DNA of 64,000 bases from Tridacna crocea. Its lineage: Eukaryota > Mollusca > Bivalvia > Cardiida > Cardiidae. The translations under genes were made by a program, and so were the position numbers. The stretch is from assembly GCA_943736015.1 (NCBI GenBank), contig OX031060.1, forward strand, positions 25,931,231 through 25,995,230, read 5' to 3'. The notes beneath the pieces were generated by a model. The model had not been told where the DNA came from and did not search any database. It was given only the letters and a program-made list of their open reading frames with translations. Of the stretch, positions 44,342-54,320 are shown one piece after another (position 1 is the stretch's first letter; each line of letters begins with the position of its first letter).

Positions 44342-44574
44342 TTAACCCATTACCACACAATCCCAACTTTTGATGACTCTGAGAAAGAAGCCTCTAGGAA
44401 ACATTGTGGGAAAAGAAGAAAATGCTGGTACCCAGCATTTTCTTCTGTTCCCTCAACGTTTTCTATACCCTTCAATAAACAAATTTCAAATTTTCAGTCA
44501 CTTTTAATTTTGTCGTCTGCAATTGCTTTCGATTCAGAAAAATCTAAAATTTTGTCGTTTGGTTAATGAGTTAA
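44342..44574 (+). mobile_element. F1 element bordering vestigial exon 2 (downstream)
   Basis: Starts 31 bp after the exon; co-varied AAGAAGAAAATG/CATTTTCTTCT stem. Inverted relative to the copy at 43668. Confidence 0.88.
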
Positions 44575-45319
44575 GCAGTGCCGACATATCACGATCCTTA
44601 AGTAAACAAACTATTGAAATATATAGTGGCAAAAGTAGACTAGGCTGGTAACTATAGCATTCTCCTTTTTTGCCCCCTGTTTTTTTTTTGTATATAAGAT
44701 AAATCTTATAACTTGAGAAAATTTTCATTTTTCTTCTGAAGCTGCTTTCCTAGGTCTTAATCTATTTGTTTATCGTCTCCAATTCTAAAACAGGGGTCGT
44801 CTTTTTCCCAGTCGTTAAAGTTTAACTCCCGCTGGCAGGACTTATAGCATGCGACTCTCCTTGGGCAGCGAAGATCTATAGCCTAATATTGTTTAGGCCG
44901 GGAAAACCCCCAAGTTGGCCAGTCGCCCCAAAAATATTACTGAAAGAGTGAAGAAAGTCGTCTATGAAAACGGTCACAATGTTGTCCTTCAAAAACAATC
45001 CAAATTAGTACAAGCAAATATAGCTCTTAATAAAATGAAACTCTTTAATTACTTGGAACAAGCCATTTTTCATATCGGTCGGCCTTACAGTGTTTGGTTA
45101 TGATGATATACATACGTAATTATTCTACGACAAAATAATGTTCTACAATCCGATTAGAATCATAAATATGAATATCTCAACTAGAATCAAAATATAAACG
45201 TAGATACAGATCAAATCAGAGAATCTGAAGCGTGTCCGCTGCGTGTGGTGTCCTTAAAGATTTTCGCAGGTAGCACAAGCCACTTTTGAAACACTTAAGC
45301 GCTTTCTGTCGGCTTCTAC

Positions 45320-45468
45320 TTAACTCATTACCAAACGACAAAATTTTGGGTTTGTCCGAATTGAAAGCATTTGCAGACGACACAATAAAAGTGACTGAAA
45401 ATTTGAAAAAAAAAAACTTTTGTGAAGGGCAGAAAATATTGTGGGAAAAGGAGAAAATGCTGGTTACT
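45320..45468 (-). mobile_element. F1 half element cut at the hairpin apex
   Basis: Complete arm B and left hairpin arm up to AATGCTGGTTAC, then unrelated sequence. Note a run of 11 A at 45406. Confidence 0.82.
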
Positions 45469-45606
45469 TTAATAAAGGTAGCTTTAATAACGTGTTTGAT
45501 AAAGTGGTAGGGAGTATGTTTCATGAGCATTTTTCCCTCATAGTTTCAGCATTCATTGGCAACTGTTCAGTAAGTTAATTTGTAAAAAAATAATGAAAGT
45601 ATAGTC

Positions 45607-45835
45607 TTAACCCATTACCAAACGACAATATTTTAGACTGGTCCAAATAGAAAGTGTTTGCAGATGACAAAATAAAAGTGACTGAAAATTTGAAATTTGT
45701 CTTGTGAAGAGTAGAAAACATTGTGAGAAAAGGAGAAAATGCTGGTTACCAGCATTTTCTCCTTTTCCCACAATGTTTTCTAAAGGCTTCTTTCCCAGGG
45801 GCGTCAAAAGTAGGGATTGTGTGGTAATGGGTTAA
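45607..45835 (-). mobile_element. F1 element, full length
   Basis: One stem mismatch (GTGAGAAAAGG/CCTTTTCCCAC). Confidence 0.9.
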
Positions 45836-45872
45836 CTCGTTTTAATATTTGTTTGACATCGTGGGACGCCGG

Positions 45873-45974
45873 TATATAAACGCATTGTTGAGACACGCCG
45901 TCTTTAACTAATTCCTGACAGACATGGCAGACAAGTTTGGTTTCCAGCCACGTTACGTAACATATTTTAAGTAA
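45873..45974 (+). promoter_or_regulatory. TATA box followed by a short ORF
   Basis: TATATAAA at 45873-45880 is followed 43 bp later by an ATG opening a 16-codon frame (MADKFGFQPRYVTYFK, stop at 45972). A promoter with a first exon, or a remnant of a mobile-element promoter, is possible. Donor candidates (TAC|GTAACA, TTAA|GTAAAA) are weak. It sits in vestigial intron 2, just after the F1 copy ending at 45835. Confidence 0.25.
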
Positions 45975-46366
45975 AAATAAATAGAGTGTGTATAGGCCTA
46001 CTTTAAAAAATCTAGCAAAAAGAAAAATATCGGAATAATGTCATATTCTATTGTATGAAATATATTTAAAAAAAAAAAATCTAAATCTAGTCATGTGCCG
46101 CTAATGTATTTGACAAAGCGTGACTCACTCTAAATAAACCTTTTTTTTAGTGAAAAAGCTAAGTAAGTACTGCCCCCCCTTTTTTTTCTGATTTACACTA
46201 TCCTAAAGGCAGATTTATCTAAAACATAATTTTTATATAATTATTATTTGTATTAAAACCAGACTGATAGTTTTATTTTACTTAGTTAGAGCTATGATCG
46301 TATGAAAAGGGAAGTTCTTTAAATCTCAGCACAAGAACAAAAAGAAAATGAATAAAATTAAATCAA

Positions 46367-46402
<36 letters not shown>
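46367..46402 (+). repeat. (ATT)n microsatellite
   Basis: About twelve ATT units; (CCCCCC)/(GGGGGG) runs follow at 46554-46585. Confidence 0.9.
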
Positions 46403-46406
<4 letters not shown>

Positions 46407-46762
46407 TTATAATTATTATTTTCATTATTATTAAACAGCCACGTAGGAAGCATTTCAAGATTGGGGGGCTAACTTCGAAATACTGAGATTTTTTGCGTGG
46501 TAATTGCATTGCGCTAAAAACTCATATTTTAGTTACTATGATTTTCAAAATTATTGGGGGGGGGGCTGACCCCCCCCCGCCCCCCTGTTCCTACGGGCCT
46601 GTTAAATAATTGTTGTTGTTGTTATCATTATTCCTTTCTGTTATCCGTCTTACATTATATCTCCTTCATTTTTTTCCCCAAACAGAGAATAAACAATTCG
46701 GTATAAATACAGAATAATTTCCGCGACTGTTCGATTGTTTACATTTTTTAAAACTGATTTTA

Positions 46763-46940
46763 AGTTTTTACCAGACGACAAAAAATCGACTTGTCAAAAC
46801 TGACAGCATTTGCAGACGGTAATTTTAATGAGACTAAAACGGTCGGATTTCGCTTTGATGGAACAGAAAGTTTTGTGTGAAAAGAAGAAAATACTGGTAG
46901 CCAATGGTTTCTCACTTTCTAACAAAGTTGGGTTTTTGTC
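46763..46940 (-). mobile_element. F1 element, worn
   Basis: TTTTTACCAGACGACAAAAA, CAGCATTTGCAGACGG; hairpin AATACTGGTAGCCAATGG. Confidence 0.6.
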
Positions 46941-47122
46941 CCTTTACAGGAGCAAATCGTCAGTTTACTACGAAAGCCTCGTAACGATAGCTCGTAACAA
47001 GTTGTAGTTACGAGGTTTTCGAAGTAAGCCGACGAAATTTCATCATTTGAGCCATATCTAGTTTATCGTTTGCATATGCTTTCCAAAATTTTGTCCTCTA
47101 GTAACGAATGAACGCCAGGAGT

Positions 47123-47357
47123 TTATTTCTTCACCAAATAAGCCCTGGTTTTCAACTTTGAGAAGAAAAGCTTTTGAAAACCTTGTGGGAAAAGGAGAAA
47201 ATGCTGGTAACCAGCATTTTCTCCTTTCCCACAAGGTTTTCTCTCCTTTCTGAGACAAATTTCATAAATTTTCATAAATTGAGACACTTTAAATATGTCG
47301 TCTGCAAATGTTTTCAATATGGACCAGTCCAACATTTTGTCGTTTGGTATAGAGTTA
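47123..47357 (+). mobile_element. F1 element with co-varied stem CCTTG/CAAGG
   Basis: AACCTTGTGGG pairs with CCCACAAGGTT. Internal duplication TTTCATAAATTTTCATAAAT in arm B. Confidence 0.86.
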
Positions 47358-47744
47358 AAACTGTGTAGTCATAAACTTTGAGAGGCAAGAAAAAATTGAA
47401 ATAAACGAGGTAAACAAATCACATGTCACTTTTTTTTGTTTTTCTTTCAGCGTCGTCTGCTCTGTTTTTGGGAGCAGCCGAAACCTTCGCGCCATAAAAA
47501 ATGGCGAGCGCATGTTTCTGTCATTCGAGGCCAATTAAAAGTGTGTTAAAAAAATAAGGGTCGACAGAGGAGAAATTTAATGGTTTTCAAACATGGGGCA
47601 TATTTTAGGATGTATTTTATACATGAGCGATGGTTCGGTAAAAGGGGGCTTAATACACCACCGAAAATCCATGGTATCAACCAAGGCATCACATGCCTAT
47701 GGGCCGGTAAAAGTCACCTTTTTTAAACAACCATACTAAAAATG

Positions 47745-47855
47745 AAGTAGACTGGTCCTTGGTTACACAAATATTTACAAATAGCGAAATGTATTGACCA
47801 GGTCAGTCTGCGCAGGCTGATCTGTGTCGATACTTTTCGCAAATGCATTAAGTCC
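47745..47855. repeat. F6 palindromic element
   Basis: CAGGTCAGTCTGCGCAGGCTGATC centre. Confidence 0.65.
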
Positions 47856-48126
47856 CTTTTTTAAAAATCAATGCTAATAAATAGACATAAGTATACATAT
47901 AAAAAATAAAATCAGCGAACCTCGATTTTTCGTAGTCGTCAAACATTGAGAATATCGATTAATAGAAAGCATTGGCAAGCTTTCCTTTTGCGACAGTATT
48001 TTCAAAAAATGGCAACCGTTAAGAAGAAGAAAGTTAAGATAAGCAAGAGGTGTTGTCTCGAGCCACAAATACGGTTTTGCTGTGAGATGAAGGGATAATT
48101 AGATCGTAATCTATCCAATAAAGTCG

Positions 48127-48194
48127 TGGACATTACACATCACAGGTCAGACTGCACGTTCTTTGCAGTAAGATCGCAATTCACATTGTCTGCC
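48127..48194. repeat. F3 palindromic element, worn
   Basis: GGTCAGACTGCACGTTCTTTGCAG; outer arms decayed. Confidence 0.6.
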
Positions 48195-48599
48195 AAAGTT
48201 TCTATCGTCGTCTGGAGTAAGGTAGGTTATAATAAGTGCAGATCTAAACCTTTTTCCTTCGAAAATTCCATTTAATAAAAAGGGCGTAAAACCCTGAAAT
48301 TTATCATAAAACGCGTCATTAAAATTGTTCAAGTGATTGCATTTTGTAGCGACTCATTTTTCGTAAAATTTATCAAAACGTCAAGGATTCAGTTTCGTTT
48401 CTGCCTTCCTAGAGAGAAAACTATTCCGTAACGACGACGATATTTTCTGTTTTTTTTTTTCAAAAAAGCGTTGAACTTTATGGCGACTGTTCTTTTACGC
48501 ACCGTCAGACCTGAAACTACATGTAGTCGTAGATTATGTTTTAATTCTACAAGACTTCAATAACTACTTCATTTTTCCTCTTAAATTTTTTCTCGCGTT

Positions 48600-48770
48600 C
48601 TCTGTCTGTCTGTCTCTCTCTCTCTCTCTTTCTCTGTGTCTCTGTCTGTCTCTGTTAATCTGTCTGTCTCTGTCTCAACCTTTACTTGTCTATCTGTCCA
48701 TCTGCCCTTATATCTGTCTATCTGTCTACCGTCTCACCCTCTCTCTCTCTCCGTCCGTCTTTTTCCTTTT
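48600..48770 (-). repeat. (CT)n/(CTGT)n low-complexity tract
   Basis: Pyrimidine-rich run of CTCT, CTGT and TATCTGTC units in vestigial intron 2. Confidence 0.85.
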
Positions 48771-48774
48771 AAAG

Positions 48775-49320
48775 TTGTTCGTGTAAAAATTCTTTAACCA
48801 GATTATTTTTCTTGCTCCAAGCCAGTTATTAGTATAGTTAAAAGTACGAATCTATACACTGCAAATATTTAAAGTTACAAATACGAGTTTATAAAAAATT
48901 CCACCGCCAGTCCGCCTTCAAATAGTCAACAGCCATTTCCAAAAGAACAAGCTTTATTAAGAGTTTCCAAACCGTTAATTTTCGTTCAAGGGTCGCCCGT
49001 TTCTGTTACAGATTTATTTTTTTTGCGGAAACCGTTTTCCCAATTCTGCGATCTTCAATCCGTCAACAGAGTACACTCTGTCAGGATCATTTTTCGCTCG
49101 TTTATTTCACGTGTATATTTCACTTGTCAATTTCAAAACCTGTTCTTTCGATAGCCTCGTAAACGCTCGTTTCCCGCTGTTTTTAACGGCTTATAATTTA
49201 TTTAATAGTCTTTTAAGCAATTTCCCTCTTCATGGCAGTAACGGAAAAGAGCGTGTCTGTAGCGTTTTAGCACGTTGCCACCTTCAGCCATTTTTTTTAT
49301 TTTAAAATCTGTCAAATGGC
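48775..49320. other. Intron sequence, no identified element
   Basis: Mixed sequence inside vestigial intron 2. Confidence 0.3.
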
Positions 49321-49325
49321 GATTT

Positions 49326-49398
49326 TATAAAAGTATTTCGGCAAAAGGAGAAATCGCTCGTTACGAGCGATTTCTCCTTTTACCGCAATGCTTTTATA
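49326..49398. mobile_element. Isolated F1 hairpin, CGCTCG subtype
   Basis: AAAAGGAGAAATCGCTCGT and ACGAGCGATTTCTCCTTTT pair perfectly; arms A and B and terminal TTAA are absent. Confidence 0.7.
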
Positions 49399-49944
49399 CA
49401 ATTAATTATGAAACATAAATGCATGTTGCTTATATTCATATAAAAGAATAACCAGACTTTTCACAGACGTCTGCTGTAAAATTGCTCAGAAATGAATGAT
49501 AAAATAATAAATTTAAGTTCGTAAACACGAGTGTATGCTAGGCACTTTCCGTAAGCACACAACGAAAACACCCATATAGAGCCGAATAAATTAAATTTGG
49601 CATTTCAAGCTGGTAAAAATAGATATAGATTCCATATTGCGCTTTGAAAGCTGTTTTTCCCCCGAAATATCACATCATAGTTTTTCTCGCCAAATACAAG
49701 TAAATATCAGTTTGAACGAAACCTGCAGTCTAATGTTGATCTAGAAATGTTAGAAAATAACCCTGTACTCTGAGTGGCTAATTAGACCCAAAAGACTAGT
49801 AAGTTTGCTACGAGCCTGGTGTCGTTCCATGTCTAAAATTTCACGTTTTAAAAGACTCTCTTTTCCGCCCTAGATTAAACCAAAAACATCTACTTTATTA
49901 AGATTTTTTTTTCTATTTGTTTGTTTTGACTCTACACAATTTCG

Positions 49945-50077
49945 ATTTTAAATGACCATAAGGAAAAGCCTTTTGAAAACCTCGTGGGAAAAGGAAAAAA
50001 TGATGGAAATTCTACCGTTTTAAAGACAAGAATCATCATTTCAACTTATCTTAATATGCTGCTTGCAACTACTTTAA
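49945..50077 (+). mobile_element. F1 fragment; shares TTAA with next
   Basis: AAGCCTTTTGAAAACCTCGT then a worn arm B. Confidence 0.55.
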
Positions 50078-50304
50078 CCCATTACCACACAATACCTACT
50101 TTTGACGCCCCTGAAAAAGAAGCCTTTAGAAAACATTGTGGGAAAAGGAGAAAATGCTGGTAACCAGCATTTTCTCCTTTTCTCACGATGTTTTCTATCC
50201 CTCACGAGACAAATTTCATTTTTTTTCAGTCATTTTTATTTTATCGTCTGCAAATGCTTTCGATTTGGACAATCCTAAAATTTTGTCGTTTTGTAATGAG
50301 TTAA
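50074..50304 (+). mobile_element. F1 element, full length
   Basis: Stem CATTGTGGG/CTCACGATG with two mismatches; arm B TTTATCGTCTGCAAATGC. Confidence 0.88.
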
Positions 50305-50611
50305 AAAAAAGACCAGTCTGAAATTCTGTCATTTGTTGAAATGTTAGAGCACTATAGGGTGTTAAATCTCTCTGCCACCAACGCCTGCCTATTTCCTCTG
50401 TGTGTTCCTCTGTCTGTACGTGTATCCGTCCGTCAGTCCATTTCTCCTGGTTCCTTGTCTGTGATTTTTTTGTCAAACTGATGATTGTTGCAAATGTTAT
50501 ACAGGGTTTCGTTAAACGTTTAATTAATGTTTATGTAACAGGTACGATTTACAGGTTGTAAATTTTGCCATGTTTCTTGTCTATACCTTTATCCCATCAA
50601 CATACGGGTAA

Positions 50612-50832
50612 TTAATTCCTTATCACACAACACAATTTTAGACTATTCCATAGTCAGTAGTTGGAGAAACAAGATTAACCCTTATGCTGCTAACCAGCAA
50701 TTTCTCCTTTTCCCTCAATGTTTTCTACCCGACTGGAAACAAATTTCAGTTTTTGAATTACGTTTGTTTTGTAGTCTGCAAGTGCTCTCAATTTTGACTA
50801 GTCTAAAATTTTGTCGTTTGGTAAAGGGTTAA
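50612..50832. mobile_element. F1 element, B-B form, left part shortened
   Basis: Left ACACAATTTTAGACTATTCC and right GACTAGTCTAAAATTTTGTC are both arm B. Left hairpin arm largely lost. Confidence 0.65.
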
Positions 50833-51027
50833 GCTTGAGAAACTAAAAGGGTATGAAAAAAGTTGAAAACGAGAAAAAGAACTAGTAACCATCATTTTCT
50901 CTTTTTTCAACAAGGTTTTCCATCTTCTCATAGACAAATCCCTAATTTTTATAAGTTATGTAATTGTCGTCTGCAAGTGCTTTCTATTTGGAGGAGTCTC
51001 AGATTTTATCGTCTGGTAAAAGGTTAA
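50829..51027 (+). mobile_element. F1 element, middle of a three-copy chain
   Basis: Hairpin AGAACTAGTAACCATCATT; arm B TTGTCGTCTGCAAGTGCTTT. Shares TTAA on both sides. Confidence 0.68.
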
Positions 51028-51252
51028 CTCTTTACCAAATTACAAAATATTAGACTAGTCCAAATGAATAACATTTACAAACGGTGAAATGCACGTGACA
51101 GAAAAAGTCTGTGGAAAGGTAGAAAACATTGTGGGAAAACGGAAAAAATGCTGGTTATCAGCATTCTCTGAAATCCCCGGAGTTTTGTCAAAATGTTGTT
51201 TTTTTTCCAGGGTCTTTGAAAAACTGGGATGGTGTATATAGTAAAGAATAAA
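51024..51252 (-). mobile_element. F1 element, last of the chain
   Basis: Left arm AACATTGTGGGAAAACGG; right stem eroded (CATTCTCTGAAATCCCC). Confidence 0.72.
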
Positions 51253-51544
51253 TGTAAAGGTTTTGGAAGCCCGTTGCCTGTCGTGTCAAACATCGAACAT
51301 TTTACTTGGTTTGTTTACAAAATACAAATTATCTGGCTTAAAACAGAGCAGAGCGATTGTATAATTGATTAATTCAGTGTTTTGTAAAGAAAGAAATTAA
51401 ACGTATCTTTGGGGATTATCACTGTTACCCCATTTGTTTCTAATTAAATCGGAGGTGCCATATGCTTATATAAACGGTAGTTTGATCCCCAGCAGTTTTA
51501 CGCCATGATTATGCGGCGTGCAATCCATTTTTCCCGCCAGCCTT

Positions 51545-51822
51545 TTAACTGTTTAATAAATGGCACAATTTTGGACATGTCCAAATTGAAAGCAGTTGCA
51601 GAGGACAAATAAAAAGTGGATTGAATGATGAAATTTGTCTTCCATAAGGTAGAAAACATTGTGGGACAAGGAGAAAATGCTGGTTACTAGCATTTTCTCC
51701 TTTTCCCATAATGTTTTCTTCCCTTCTGGAAACAAATTTCAATTCTTTAGTCATATTTATTTTATCGTCCGCAAATGATTTCAATTTGGACTAGTCCAAA
51801 ACTGTGTCTTTTGGTAAAGAAC
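51545..51822. mobile_element. F1 element, symmetric B-B form (278 bp)
   Basis: Arm B is present on both sides in inverted orientation: GGACATGTCCAAATTGAAAG on the left and CTTTCA-like ATTTCAATTTGGACTAGTCC on the right, with the usual hairpin between. Confidence 0.85.
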
Positions 51823-52044
51823 TCACCCTCTTTTCTTTCAGTCATAAAGGCTACATGTGTCGTGAAAGAGCTAAATTATTGTTACGTGTAAAGAAAATGT
51901 TTTGCATAACAACACTATGGTGATAGTTTCGAATTTGTAATTCAAACTGCGGGCTGAATAATAGCAAAATTCATAGCTCCAAGGTTGATATGGTTCCACT
52001 TACAGTTACTACGTAAATAAATACATTATTATTTTCTTTTCCAG

Positions 52045-52431
52045 ATCCTTCGTTAATGTCTCAGAGAAAATTTCCACCATCATTTTGGAACAGTAACTAT
52101 TACGCACCTGGAACTTTTTATTCGGACTTTCAGTTCCCATCCGGACACTATCCCACTTCTTCAATCACAGGATTCTCCGGTTTACAAGACTCGTGGTTTT
52201 CCCGACTATCTTCCCAATCACACACATTTCACCACCGACCCATGCATTATGACTTTCCGTATTCATCTATGGGTGCCGGACGGTATAATTCGAACTTTAG
52301 TTCATTGTTGTTACAGTCTGCAAGGAGCGGTCATTTTACCGGAAGTGACTATGGGAAGGCAACAGACACGAAATTCAGGTACCCGGATTACAGACTTGGT
52401 GCAGACTACCCTGGACAGAATACCTTTCCAG
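52045..52431 (+). CDS. vg: Vestigial-like transcription cofactor, exon 3
   Basis: Encodes residues 145-273, opening DPSLMSQRKFPPSFWNSNYY. The MSQR-FP-SFWNS motif is the second conserved block of VGLL2/VGLL3. The rest is rich in Ser, Tyr, Phe, His and Gly and resembles an activation region (for example FPSGHYPTSSITGFSG and YPDYRLGADYPGQN). The acceptor is TTTCTTTTCCAG and the donor TTCCAG|GTAAAC. Phase is 1 on both sides. If the donor is not used, the frame runs on to 52565 into a diverged F1-like sequence. Intron 2 before it is 7,734 bp. Confidence 0.95.
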
Positions 52432-52444
52432 GTAAACACTGTAA

Positions 52445-52560
52445 GAAAACATTTTGTTATACTTTTTTTAACTATTTACCAGATGGCTTAACTGTCAACT
52501 TGTCGATGTTGAAAGCATGTGCAGAGGACAATCACACTTTCTTTCAAAGGACCCTGACTG
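52445..52560 (-). mobile_element. Possible F1 scrap after vestigial exon 3
   Basis: TATTTACCAGATGGC then TTGAAAGCATGTGCAGAGG resembles arm B, starting 15-25 bp after the donor. Confidence 0.4.
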
Positions 52561-52569
52561 TTTGACTGG

Positions 52570-52730
52570 CTCAGTGCATGGATGTTAGCGTCTCTGGTTG
52601 GATGGGAAACAAAAAGTGTCCCAGATACATCCATTAAAGTCGTAGGCTTGGTATCGAACCTGATACCTTCGGATTTAGAGTTCAGGGCATAACCAATACA
52701 CCACCGCAGTGCCACAGCATTGTAATCAAC
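52570..52730 (-). mobile_element. tRNA-like SINE
   Basis: Minus strand: TGGCACTGCGGTGGTGTATTG (box A region) and ATCAGGTTCGATACC (box B). Confidence 0.6.
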
Positions 52731-52931
52731 TCACAAGGTTCAATTATCTAGCAATATAGATCCTCCCTCCCACAATTTGACCTCCTCGTCAAATCAGCAG
52801 CGTATTGTTAATAGCAAAAATAATCACCTCAATTCGGTTCCAATTAATTATCAGGCCGGCCGACAATATGGCCATTATCCAGTAGATTTACAGTCGTGAT
52901 AGTCGGCACCTCTTCGACCCCTAACTCCCTC

Positions 52932-53159
52932 TTAACTTTTTACCAAAAAATCCCGACTTTAAATGCCTCTGTGAAAGAAGCCTTTTGAAAACATTGTGGG
53001 AAAAGGAGAAAATGCTGGTAACCAGCATTTTCTCCTTTTCCCACAATGTTTTCCTCCCTTCCTAAATCAAATTTTAATTCTTTAGTCACATTCATTCTGT
53101 CGCCTGCAATTGCTTTAATTTGGACCAGTCTAAGATTTTGTCGTTTGGCAAAGAGTTAA
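52932..53159 (+). mobile_element. F1 element, full length, perfect hairpin
   Basis: Stem of about 33 bp without mismatch around GGTAACC. Confidence 0.9.
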
Positions 53160-53241
53160 TTCTTTTCAAACCCGTAGTAAAATTTCAATTATTGCATTTT
53201 CAAACTTACTTCAGGGAAAAATATCCCCTAGATTAGAAGCA

Positions 53242-53272
53242 AAATCAGACTGCACGTTCTGCACCGTAAGGT
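53242..53272. repeat. F3 scrap
   Basis: AATCAGACTGCACGTTCTGC. Confidence 0.45.
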
Positions 53273-53302
53273 CGTCAAAATTCGTCATTGTGTGGTCAAG
53301 TG

Positions 53303-53503
53303 TTAAAGACTCTTACCTAGGAGGCTTTTCAAAAATATTGTGGAAAAAGAGTAAAACGCTGGTTACCAGCATTTTTCCTCTTTTTCTGCATTGTTTTCTG
53401 TCTTTTCAGAGACAACTTTCAACATTTTGATAACATTTCGTTTGTCGTGTGCAAATGCTTTGAAAATTGGATAAGTCTAAAATATTGTCAGGTAAAGAGT
53501 TAA
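53303..53503 (+). mobile_element. F1 element, arm A shortened
   Basis: Hairpin AAACGCTGGTTACCAGCATTT; arm B TTTGTCGTGTGCAAATGC. Confidence 0.75.
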
Positions 53504-53554
53504 CCAAACAGTCAGGGTTGACCCAATGTGCAGTAGAGTGCAAGAGCCCATAGA

Positions 53555-53668
53555 TCATGTCTCTGTCAGGTCCTTTAGGTCTATGTATCCATCTTCATCC
53601 GGGTTATTGATGCCTTCTGTGTGATCTGCACCCTTATACTGCCCTTTCCAAGTAAAGCCACCTATGTA
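53555..53668 (-). pseudogene. Coding-like fragment inside vestigial intron 3
   Basis: An open stretch ending in TGA reads GGFTWKGQYKGADHTEG, then INNPDEDGYIDLKDLTET. Composition and codon use look protein-like, and it ends with an acidic DEDGYIDL tail. Upstream it runs straight into an F3 element (53668-53730), where a weak acceptor-like ATAG precedes GTGGC. I do not recognise the family. It may be the terminal exon of a nested minus-strand gene or a captured exon fragment. Confidence 0.35.
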
Positions 53669-53730
53669 GACAGTGTGGATCAAGATCAGACTGCACATAC
53701 GTGCAAACTGATCATTGATCTACACTCTCC
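53668..53730. repeat. F3 palindromic element
   Basis: AGACAGTGTGGATCAAGATC and GATCATTGATCTACACTCTC. Confidence 0.75.
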
Positions 53731-53949
53731 GCTCTGCTAGAACATTCTGGACAAAACAACAAACATAACTAAAAGTATTTGTGTCTTATTATAGACTGAA
53801 AATATCTGTTTAGTTTTTTTTTTGCGCTCTAAGTGTTAATCGTTAGACCTTTGAGGGCAATTGTTCGAAGAGACATTTCCAGTCTAGAAAAAAAGACCTA
53901 ATTTAATGCAATTTAAATATTGCTTCTAGCTACAGCGTTTCAGCTTAGC

Positions 53950-54011
53950 GAACAGTCTAAATCAAAGATCAGACTGCATGTTTTGTGCAGTCTGATCTTT
54001 AGCTACACTTG
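53950..54011. repeat. F3 palindromic element
   Basis: AAAGATCAGACTGCATGTTTTGTGCAGTCTGATCTTT. Confidence 0.8.
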
Positions 54012-54254
54012 CGGCAATGGCAGCTTAAATGATGAAAGATACAATAAGGGTTAACAACGGGTCATTTCAGCTATGTTATTGCAAACCATCTGTGCATATG
54101 AAGTTGTCTGCATGGTCGAATGCATGTTTGTATAAGAGCACATAGAACTGTCTAGGAGTTCGATCAAGTTGGGGCAAATTGTAAACTGATTCTATTTCTC
54201 TTGATTCTACTATTTTAATCCTTGGCTGCTAAGCGCGACCCACTGACCTTCTGC

Positions 54255-54320
54255 GGACAGTGTAGATCAAGATCAGACTGCACAGAACGTGCAGTCTTAT
54301 CTTTGATCTACACAATCCGA
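54255..54320. repeat. F3 palindromic element
   Basis: GGACAGTGTAGATCAAGATC and ATCTTTGATCTACACAATCC; preceded by AAGCGCGACCCACTGACC, the inverse of the flank at 39474. Confidence 0.82.

Noticed and set aside
50612..51252. Regularly spaced repeats considered as a CRISPR array
   Set aside because: Units are about 200-230 bp mobile elements with terminal TTAA, not short repeats with unique spacers.
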